Shown one piece after another: positions 1 to 4,607 of a DNA stretch of 5,622 nucleotides. Within the stretch, counting starts at the first letter, position 1. Each line of letters starts with the position of its first letter. The stretch comes from Phycisphaerales bacterium (GTDB taxonomy: Bacteria; Planctomycetota; Phycisphaerae; Phycisphaerales; UBA1924). Location: contig JARGNC010000155.1 of assembly GCA_029212425.1 (NCBI GenBank), forward strand, positions 1 through 5,622, written 5' to 3'. Position numbers and translations under genes: made by a program. The notes under the pieces were generated by a model. That model was not told the origin of the DNA, did no database searches, and was given only the letters and a program-made list of their open reading frames with translations.

Positions 1-521
1 TGGCGCCGCAAGAGCCGTTCTTGTTTAGCGACACGGTCACCAACAACATCACCTTCGACGACGGCGTGACCGAGTTCGAGCGACGCGACGCCGCCGTCAG
101 CGCCGCCGCGCTCGATCAAGACCTGCCGCAACTCGTCGATGGCATCGACACCATCGTCGGCGAACGTGGCGTAACGCTGTCCGGCGGCCAGAAGCAACGT
201 GTATCGCTAGCGCGCGCCGTGCTCAGCGATCGCCCCGGCATGCTGCTCGACGACACGCTGTCGGCCGTCGATCCCGGCACCGAACGCCGCATCCTCGACG
301 GACTCAACGAAAGCCGTCGCGGTCGCACCGTCATCGCCACCACGCACCGCCTCAGTGTCACGGCCAACGCCGACCTGATCCTGGTGCTCGGCCACGGCAA
401 GGTGAAGGAACGCGGCACGCACGACGAACTGCTCGAAGCGGATGGACGCTACGCGCAGCTCCTTCGCTTGCAGTTGACCGACGATTCGGATGATCCATTA
501 CAGACAACGGACACCGTTTAG
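1..521 (+). CDS. ABC exporter ATP-binding subunit, C-terminal fragment (5' end outside window)
   Basis: This is the C-terminal half of the nucleotide-binding domain of an ABC exporter, a membrane transporter whose cytosolic ATPase domain drives export of an unidentified substrate. The frame is open from base 3 and begins inside the Q-loop (APQEPFLFSDTV). The signature LSGGQKQR starts at 177. The Walker B region with D-loop, MLLDDTLSAVD, is at 240-272, and the H-loop histidine (TTHRLS) is at 345-347. A tail of roughly 30 residues ends at the TAG at 519-521. The Walker A motif and the membrane domain must lie upstream of the window, so the TTG at 21 is not a start. The usual catalytic glutamate after Walker B is aspartate (LLDD), while the signature is canonical. 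In known heterodimeric exporters that combination marks the half contributing the degenerate ATP site. The fragment is more GC-rich than its neighbours. The ABC exporter call is secure; the substrate is unknown. Confidence 0.93.
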   Translation, partial: APQEPFLFSDTVTNNITFDDGVTEFERRDAAVSAAALDQDLPQLVDGIDTIVGERGVTLSGGQKQRVSLARAVLSDRPGMLLDDTLSAVDPGTERRILDGLNESRRGRTVIATTHRLSVTANADLILVLGHGKVKERGTHDELLEADGRYAQLLRLQLTDDSDDPLQTTDTV

Positions 522-560
522 TTCGGGTGCCCGTTCGCGTGGATTCTTTGTTGTGGAAAA

Positions 561-631
561 TAGGGGATAAGAGATTTGAACTCTTACTAAAGGTATCAGA
601 AACCTTCGTGCTACCATTACACCAATCCCCT
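561..631 (-). tRNA. tRNA-Gln (anticodon CUG)
   Basis: The reverse strand folds into a complete 71-nt cloverleaf. The acceptor stem AGGGGAT/ATCCCCT pairs 625-631 with 562-568, followed by an unpaired discriminator A at 561. The D-arm (608-622) carries GG in its loop. The anticodon stem AAGGT/ACCTT (602-606 with 590-594) encloses the loop TTCTGAT, giving anticodon CTG at 597-599, which reads the glutamine codon CAG. A 4-nt variable loop is followed by the T-arm AAGAG-TTCAAAT-CTCTT (569-585). All stems except the terminal D-stem wobble pair are Watson-Crick. The A1-U72 first pair is weak, as is common for glutamine tRNAs. CCA is not encoded. The gene converges on the ABC gene, with 39 bp between them, and diverges from the DUF885 gene. 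Confidence 0.95.
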
Positions 632-640
632 GTATGTCGC

Positions 641-656
641 TCTAGACGCTTCTAGA
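641..656. repeat. Inverted/direct TCTAGA repeat in the tRNA leader
   Basis: TCTAGA occurs at 641-646 and 651-656 around CGCT. Because the hexamer is itself palindromic, the pair is both a direct and an inverted repeat and could form a 6-bp hairpin with a 4-nt loop. It lies just upstream of the mature tRNA-Gln 5' end, so in transcribed RNA it would sit in the pre-tRNA leader. No function can be assigned; it could be chance. Confidence 0.4.
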
Positions 657-663
657 ACCCTGT

Positions 664-691
664 ATCGTATCCGCTCCGCCGCTTGGGACAA
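664..691 (-). promoter_or_regulatory. Candidate sigma-70-type promoter for tRNA-Gln
   Basis: On the reverse strand, TTGTCC (686-691, 4 of 6 matches to TTGACA) is separated by 16 bp from TACGAT (664-669, 4 of 6 matches to TATAAT). Transcription would start near 657, leaving a leader of roughly 25 nt before the mature tRNA 5' end at 631. Spacing and orientation suit the tRNA gene, but both boxes are only partial matches. Confidence 0.35.
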
Positions 692-723
692 CCCGGAATC
701 GTGTTTCACTCCTATGCTGGAGC

Positions 724-2565
724 ATGTTCAAACCCCTCCAGATCGTTGTTGTCGCATTTGTTCTGACTCTGTGTGCCCTTGCGTGGGCCGAGCCGACGCT
801 GCCTGAATGCCCGCCGGATCGGGACCGAGCGTTGTGGTCGTTCATGGACCGCTACCTCCTTGAGCTCTACGACAACAATCCAGGTGGGTACTACCAGATC
901 GTCGGCGATGAATCCCGGCTCGGTGAGCTCGAAGATGTCTCCGCGCCATCGCAGCAGATCTGGAACGATGCCGAACAAGCACTCCTTGAAGACCTGCGAA
1001 AGCTCGACCAATCCTCGTACACAGAAGCGGACCGGACGGACTTTGATCTGCTCCAGTATCGATTGATGACCAGCATCGCTCAGTCCAAGTACAAAGCTTT
1101 CCAGACCCCAATCAGCTCCATATCAGGACCTCAAATCTGGCTCCCCCAGATGGGATCGCGTCTCCCGATGACCACGCAGAAACACCGCGAGATGTATGTC
1201 CAGCGATTACGAGGGGTCGATGTGCTCATCGGGGACCACATGGACAACATGCGAGCGGGGATCCAGTCAGGGCGTGTTCCGCCGAAGGTGATTCTGGAAT
1301 CGGTCGTCGATCAGGTCTTGGCGCAGTGCAGCGGGGAGATCCGCGAGGATGCGAGCAAGTCGCCGTTCTATGAACCATTTTTGTCGCTCGATGAGTCGGA
1401 TCCTCTCGGAGTTGAAGCACGCGAGATCATCGCGGACCGGATCGTTCCGGTGTACACCGAACTCGCGTTGTTTATGCAAAACGAATACATCCCGTCGTGC
1501 AGAGACACCATCGGCGCGAGTGATGGGGCCGACGGGATTGACGGCTACAACGCGATGCTCGCATACCACACGACCATCCCAATGATCCAAGCGGAGCAGG
1601 TCCACGAGGTAGGTCTTCATGAGGTGTCGCGGATCAAAGCGGAGATGATGGAAGTCATCGCGCAGACCGATTGGGAACCAGCGGACAAGTTCGGTTCTCA
1701 CGACGAAATCTTCTCGGCATTCACCCAGTACCTCCGCAGCGAACCCCGTTTTTACCACACTGACCCCGACGCACTTCTCGAAGAATACCGAGCGATCGCA
1801 AAGCGGGTTGATCCGGGGATGGTCACCCTGTTCCGCCGACTCCCGCGTCTTTCCTACGGCGTCAAGCGACTCGCGGAATACCAAGAGGACAGCGCCCCAA
1901 CAGCGTACTACTACCCCGGCGATATGGAATCCGGCGTCCCAGGATATTTCATGGCAAACTGCTCCAAGCTCGATCAGCGTCCTCGCTACGAGATGATCGC
2001 GCTCACCATGCACGAAGCGGTCCCAGGACACCACCATCAATACTCGCTGATCGCAGAGATCGAGAACCAGCACCCGATCCGTCAGACGATGGGGTTTACC
2101 GCGTTCGGAGAGGGATGGGCGTTGTATGCAGAGTCGCTCGGACTGGAGATCGGGGATCGCTCAACCAATGGCTTGTACGCGGACCCCTACGACAACTTTG
2201 GTCGTCTCAACATGGAGATGTGGAGAGCGCTTCGCCTTGTAGTAGACACCGGGATCCACGCGAAGGGCTGGTCGCGTCAGCAAGCGATCGACTACATGCT
2301 TGAGAACAGCGGCTTAGCGCCACACAACATCGAAGCGGAGGTCGATCGGTACATCGGTTGGCCGGGACAAGCGACGGGGTACATGATCGGTCAGCTCGCG
2401 ATCCGTGGACTCCGCGCGGTCGCGGAGCGTGATCTGGGAGAGGACTTTGATCTCCGCAGTTTCCACGATGAGTTGCTCAAGAACGGATCGGTCCCGCTGC
2501 CTTTGCTTGAATTACAAATCAACCGCTGGATAACAAACCAGCGGCCGATCAGTCAGTCCCCTTAA
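724..2565 (+). CDS. Exported DUF885-family protein, putative zinc metallopeptidase
   Basis: A complete protein of 613 residues, matching the usual size of roughly 550-620 for the DUF885 family. Residues 1-22 form a signal peptide: a Lys near the start, a hydrophobic stretch, then AWA before Glu23 as a type I cleavage site. Cys17 lacks a proper lipobox, so a lipoprotein is unlikely. The family hallmarks are present. HEAVPGHHHQ at 430-439 is the candidate zinc site (His430, Glu431, His436). FGEGWALYAE at 461-470 has Glu463 and Glu470 as possible further ligand or catalytic residues. PGQATGYMIGQL is at 547-558 and FHDELLKNGSVPLPLLE at 580-596. Members are regarded as predicted extracytoplasmic peptidases; substrates are mostly unknown. 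The ATG at 724 is chosen because it gives the signal peptide. A GGAG at 719-722 is only 1 nt away, too close for normal Shine-Dalgarno use. The gene stands alone, divergent from tRNA-Gln and convergent with the small gene downstream. Family assignment is strong; peptidase activity is inferred from the motif. Confidence 0.92.
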   Translation: MFKPLQIVVVAFVLTLCALAWAEPTLPECPPDRDRALWSFMDRYLLELYDNNPGGYYQIVGDESRLGELEDVSAPSQQIWNDAEQALLEDLRKLDQSSYTEADRTDFDLLQYRLMTSIAQSKYKAFQTPISSISGPQIWLPQMGSRLPMTTQKHREMYVQRLRGVDVLIGDHMDNMRAGIQSGRVPPKVILESVVDQVLAQCSGEIREDASKSPFYEPFLSLDESDPLGVEAREIIADRIVPVYTELALFMQNEYIPSCRDTIGASDGADGIDGYNAMLAYHTTIPMIQAEQVHEVGLHEVSRIKAEMMEVIAQTDWEPADKFGSHDEIFSAFTQYLRSEPRFYHTDPDALLEEYRAIAKRVDPGMVTLFRRLPRLSYGVKRLAEYQEDSAPTAYYYPGDMESGVPGYFMANCSKLDQRPRYEMIALTMHEAVPGHHHQYSLIAEIENQHPIRQTMGFTAFGEGWALYAESLGLEIGDRSTNGLYADPYDNFGRLNMEMWRALRLVVDTGIHAKGWSRQQAIDYMLENSGLAPHNIEAEVDRYIGWPGQATGYMIGQLAIRGLRAVAERDLGEDFDLRSFHDELLKNGSVPLPLLELQINRWITNQRPISQSP

Positions 2566-2593
2566 GAACTGGAATTCGATGTTGAGTCTCGCG

Positions 2594-2893
2594 TTATCCG
2601 ACGCCGTCGGTACCAGTGGATTTCCACTGGTTCGGCGAGTCGTTCCGGCTCAATGGCTTGGCGCGACCAAAGGACGCACGCTTGCGTTGAAGCTCAGTGA
2701 GCGGACGAGCGGGAGTGGAGCCGCCGACTTCTTGATCCAGATCGACAGTCCCGCCGGCTGGAGTGGTCTTTGGTGTGGCGCTTGGTGATCCAACAGGAGG
2801 ACCGAGGCGTTTGGTCCGTGCATCGTCGATGGAACGATCCATCTTGTTGAGCAGTGCTCGGACCTCATTGAATGCTTTGCCGTTGCTTTCCAT
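2594..2893 (-). CDS. Small hypothetical protein, helix plus disordered basic tail
   Basis: A 99-residue reading frame that I do not recognise. The case for a real gene rests on its start. The ATG at 2893-2891 is preceded by GGAGG (2907-2903) with a 9-nt spacer, an excellent ribosome binding site, and the protein reads sensibly. Residues 1-30 look like an amphipathic helix (FNEVRALLNKMDRSIDDARTKR). About 31-60 is rich in Pro, Gly, Thr and Ser and is probably disordered. The C-terminal third is basic (LQRKRASFGRAKPLSR). There are no membrane segments, signal peptide or cysteines. It converges on the DUF885 gene with 28 bp between the stops, and diverges from the hypothetical gene starting at 3061. 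Its last codons run through two inverted repeats. If it were not a gene, 2566-3060 would be an unusually long empty gap in this compact window. Function is unknown. Confidence 0.68.
   Translation of the reverse strand: MESNGKAFNEVRALLNKMDRSIDDARTKRLGPPVGSPSATPKTTPAGGTVDLDQEVGGSTPARPLTELQRKRASFGRAKPLSRNDSPNQWKSTGTDGVG
2598..2631. repeat. Two adjacent inverted repeats between convergent gene ends
   Basis: Two perfect inverted repeats lie 1 base apart. CCGACG-C-CGTCGG is at 2598-2610. A repeat with 9-base arms, ACCAGTGGA and TCCACTGGT around TT, is at 2612-2631. They sit 33-66 bp after the DUF885 stop and inside the last codons of the convergent small gene. A realistic fold of the second is a 7-8 bp stem with a loop of about 4 nt. 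They are placed where a two-way terminator or mRNA 3'-end stabiliser would be expected, but no T-tract follows on either strand, so a classical intrinsic terminator is not supported. Confidence 0.5.
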
Positions 2894-2902
2894 AATCTCA
2901 TA

Positions 2903-2907
2903 CCTCC
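2903..2907 (-). promoter_or_regulatory. Strong Shine-Dalgarno site for the small minus-strand gene
   Basis: GGAGG on the reverse strand lies 9 nt upstream of the ATG at 2893. It is the best evidence that this small frame is translated and fixes its start. Confidence 0.65.
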
Positions 2908-3060
2908 GTAGACTCTCTGCATCGGTGACTTTGAGCCGCTACTTCGCTGCGGAAACGCACGGAATGCGATTCCATCGGAGGCTGTGCCGATTATGACGGT
3001 GGGGGTCCTGAATATGGATTGCAGACCTTGATGGTCCCAAGGGGGATAAACTCTCGGACT

Positions 3061-3675
3061 ATGGAACCATCCTCTGATCAACCGTACTCCTCCGATCTTG
3101 CTCAGCACTGGGCGCATCCCGCTGACGGGGCCGTTTCGATGGTTCCTCAAGCGATGCGTGTTCAAGCTCGCAGAGACCAGTTCTGGTCCAATGTCGTCCG
3201 CGACTCACTGATGGCTATGGCAAGCGCCGCAGCAAGCTCCAGCGCGAGACTGAGTCCCACCCCATCCGCGGCACAGCACTCCTCCAAACCGATCGACGAC
3301 CTCTTTGATGGACGCATGGGCATCATCACAACGCTGGGTCAGCGCATCCCCATCGCGGATATTTTCCCAGTCTTTGCCTGCTCAGCAGTGGGTACACAGG
3401 AGGATCGCGTGCGATCCGCGGATGTTCAATGCACGGTCTTTCGGATCACGACTCCGACTGGAGAGACCTACACACTCCCGATTTCCCAAATAATCGGGAT
3501 CCATTCGCTTTCTGAAGAGCTTGTTCGTCAGCTCGAAGCCGCGTCTGAGGAACTGCAAGACGACAATCCAGAAGATTCCGAACGGCTCCCGTTCGGGTTC
3601 GCGGCGTATACCGAGCTTTCTCGATCCGAATCAGAATCCAAAGCCAAGACCAAAGAACCCGGCGAACCTTCATAA
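3061..3675 (+). CDS. Hypothetical protein, soluble, with charged C-terminal tail
   Basis: A protein of 204 residues from the ATG at 3061; I do not recognise the family. Residues 1-75 are polar and low in complexity, with an Ala/Ser-rich helical patch (MAMASAAASSSA, 51-62). Residues about 77-160 look like a small folded domain with alternating hydrophobic strands. Its notable stretches are GIITTLGQRIPIADIFPVF (87-105), CTVFRITTPTGETYTLPIS (124-142) and a closing helix SLSEELVRQLEA (149-160). The last 45 residues are highly charged (DDNPEDSE, then a Lys/Glu/Ser-rich end). There is no signal peptide or membrane segment. The frame extends upstream to ATG 3031 and TTG 3019. I prefer 3061, although its only Shine-Dalgarno-like sequence (GGGGGA at 3041-3046) is rather distant. 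It is separated by 87 bp from the glycosyltransferase gene, which has its own promoter-like sequence, so they need not be co-transcribed. Coding status is likely; the start is uncertain. Confidence 0.72.
   Translation: MEPSSDQPYSSDLAQHWAHPADGAVSMVPQAMRVQARRDQFWSNVVRDSLMAMASAAASSSARLSPTPSAAQHSSKPIDDLFDGRMGIITTLGQRIPIADIFPVFACSAVGTQEDRVRSADVQCTVFRITTPTGETYTLPISQIIGIHSLSEELVRQLEAASEELQDDNPEDSERLPFGFAAYTELSRSESESKAKTKEPGEPS
3402..3423. repeat. Overlapping palindromes inside the hypothetical gene
   Basis: A perfect 7-bp inverted repeat, GGATCGC-GT-GCGATCC (3402-3417), overlaps a perfect 10-bp palindrome, ATCCGCGGAT (3414-3423). The two structures share bases and would be mutually exclusive as hairpins. 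They lie within the coding frame of the hypothetical protein around residues 114-121, so a codon-driven or chance origin is possible. Confidence 0.45.
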
Positions 3676-3715
3676 AGTCTTCAAATTCCGGAATATTGGT
3701 TCCAGAACGGGCGTT

Positions 3716-3744
3716 TTGGTAAAAGCACCCCGTCTGTCTATGAT
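3716..3744 (+). promoter_or_regulatory. Candidate sigma-70-type promoter for the glycosyltransferase gene
   Basis: TTGGTA (3716-3721, 4 of 6 to TTGACA) is followed after exactly 17 bp by TATGAT (3739-3744, 5 of 6 to TATAAT). Transcription would begin near 3751, giving a very short leader of about 12 nt that consists of the Shine-Dalgarno site and spacer. It is the best promoter-like match in the window and would make the glycosyltransferase the first gene of a unit separate from the upstream hypothetical gene. Confidence 0.5.
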
Positions 3745-3750
3745 TACGCC

Positions 3751-3755
3751 AGGAG
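3751..3755 (+). promoter_or_regulatory. Shine-Dalgarno site for the glycosyltransferase gene
   Basis: AGGAG lies 7 nt before the ATG at 3763. It confirms that start and shows that this genome uses Shine-Dalgarno initiation. Confidence 0.75.
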
Positions 3756-3762
3756 TCCCTCT

Positions 3763-4566
3763 ATGTCGGTATTGATCGCGATCCCAGTCTACAACGAAGC
3801 CGGCTATGTCCGGGATATCCTCGATCGCGTCCACGAGTATGCTGACAACATACTCTTAATCAACGACGGTTCGACGGATGGCACTGCAGAAATCCTCGAC
3901 GAGCTGCGCGAGCCGATGGGACTCGATGTCATCCATCACGCAACCAATCTGGGGTACGGGCGAGCGATCAGCGAGAGCTTCAAGTGTGGCGCTCGTGATG
4001 GATACGACTGGGTCATCACGATGGACTGCGACGATCAGCACGAGCCGGCGCATATCCCGGCGTTCATGGACGCGATCGAGAAGGACAACCTCGACATCAT
4101 TTCGGGATCAAGATACCTGAATCTCGACGCGAAATCTGAGATCGCTCCTGCGGACCGACGCGCGATCAACATGACGCTTGCCAATGAGATCAACGATCAG
4201 CTTGGATTCACGCTCACCGATGCGTTCTGCGGATTCAAAGCCCATCGCGTCAGCGCGATGCAGCGGATTGATCTGACTGAAGATGGATACGCGTTCCCGA
4301 TGCAGCTCTGGGCGCAAGCCGCGGCGTTCGGACTTCGTGTTGGGGAAATCGAAGTCGATCTGATCTACAACGATCCCAATCGGACCTTCGGAGGCGGGCT
4401 CGATGATTCGGTCCGCCGATTGGCGCACTATCGGGAAGTGCTTTCTCGTGAGATCGCGCGTGCGAAAGAACTCGCTCAAGCATCGACCAGCACATCAAGT
4501 AGCACATCAAGTAGCACATCAAAGGCAGCACACGAGAGCCGCCACACCGGTTGTCGTTGTTGTTGA
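3763..4566 (+). CDS. Family-2 glycosyltransferase (dolichyl-phosphate-mannose-synthase-like)
   Basis: A protein of 267 residues that transfers a sugar from a nucleotide-sugar donor to an unknown acceptor. The GT-A fold motifs appear in order: IAIPVYNE (5-12), LLINDGSTDGT (31-41) for nucleotide binding, NLGYGRAI (62-69), and MDCDDQHEP (87-95), the DXD-type metal and donor site with Asp88 and Asp90. These are followed by IISGSRYL (112-119), TDAFCGFKAHR (152-162) and the acceptor-side block GYAFPMQLW (175-183). These resemble DPM1-type GT2 enzymes, which act on polyprenyl phosphates. Here no transmembrane segments follow, so the enzyme is soluble or peripherally bound. The tail is odd: STSS-STSS-STSK (243-254), encoded by a 12-bp tandem repeat, then an end containing three cysteines (GCRCC). 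The start is fixed by AGGAG at 3751. The next gene begins within 41 bp, or 11 bp for an alternative start, suggesting an operon. Fold and family are near certain; donor and acceptor are not known. Confidence 0.95.
   Translation: MSVLIAIPVYNEAGYVRDILDRVHEYADNILLINDGSTDGTAEILDELREPMGLDVIHHATNLGYGRAISESFKCGARDGYDWVITMDCDDQHEPAHIPAFMDAIEKDNLDIISGSRYLNLDAKSEIAPADRRAINMTLANEINDQLGFTLTDAFCGFKAHRVSAMQRIDLTEDGYAFPMQLWAQAAAFGLRVGEIEVDLIYNDPNRTFGGGLDDSVRRLAHYREVLSREIARAKELAQASTSTSSSTSSSTSKAAHESRHTGCRCC
4489..4524 (+). repeat. 12-bp tandem repeat, three copies, in the glycosyltransferase tail
   Basis: AGCACATCAAGT occurs at 4489-4500 and 4501-4512, with a third copy at 4513-4524 that differs only in its last two bases. 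It is in frame and encodes Ser-Thr-Ser-Ser units (the last is Ser-Thr-Ser-Lys). Because 12 is a multiple of 3, copy-number changes would lengthen or shorten the tail without shifting the frame. Confidence 0.9.
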
Positions 4567-4593
4567 GTTGATTGACCATGAACCGCTGTCTGC

Positions 4594-4599
4594 AGGAAG
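4594..4599 (+). promoter_or_regulatory. Shine-Dalgarno site supporting the 4608 start
   Basis: AGGAAG lies 8 nt before the ATG at 4608. The alternative in-frame ATG at 4578 lacks a comparable site, so this sequence decides between the two starts. Confidence 0.5.
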
Positions 4600-4607
4600 C
4601 CGCGTGC

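Noticed and set aside
524..533. CGGGTGCCCG as a terminator for the ABC gene
   Set aside because: The loop would be only 2 nt and no T-tract follows on either strand.
628..665. Direct repeat CCCTGTAT at 628-635 and 658-665, considered as an attachment site
   Set aside because: It is only 8 bp, and it lies at the tRNA 5' end, not the 3' end normally used by integrases. No integrase is visible.
1267..2073. Long open frame of 268 codons on the minus strand
   Set aside because: It lies wholly antisense to the DUF885 gene, including its metal-site region. Its protein is a shadow rich in Arg, Val and Asp, typical of the complementary frame.
2579..2788. 69-codon plus-strand frame just after the DUF885 stop
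   Set aside because: It overlaps the minus-strand small gene, has no ribosome binding site, and gives no convincing protein. The minus-strand frame has much better start signals.
2894..3060. Promoter for the hypothetical gene in the divergent intergenic region
   Set aside because: I found no pair of -35 and -10 boxes with acceptable spacing in either direction. GGAATGCGATTCC (2961-2973) is a small inverted repeat with no clear role.
2650..3165. 171-codon minus-strand frame
   Set aside because: It overlaps both the small minus-strand gene in another frame and the start of the hypothetical plus-strand gene, with a basic, Pro-rich composition typical of a shadow frame.
3685..3717. ATTCCGGAAT palindrome with a later TTTT as a terminator after the hypothetical gene
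   Set aside because: The palindrome has no usable loop, and the T run is about 20 bases away and belongs to the candidate promoter region of the GT2 gene.
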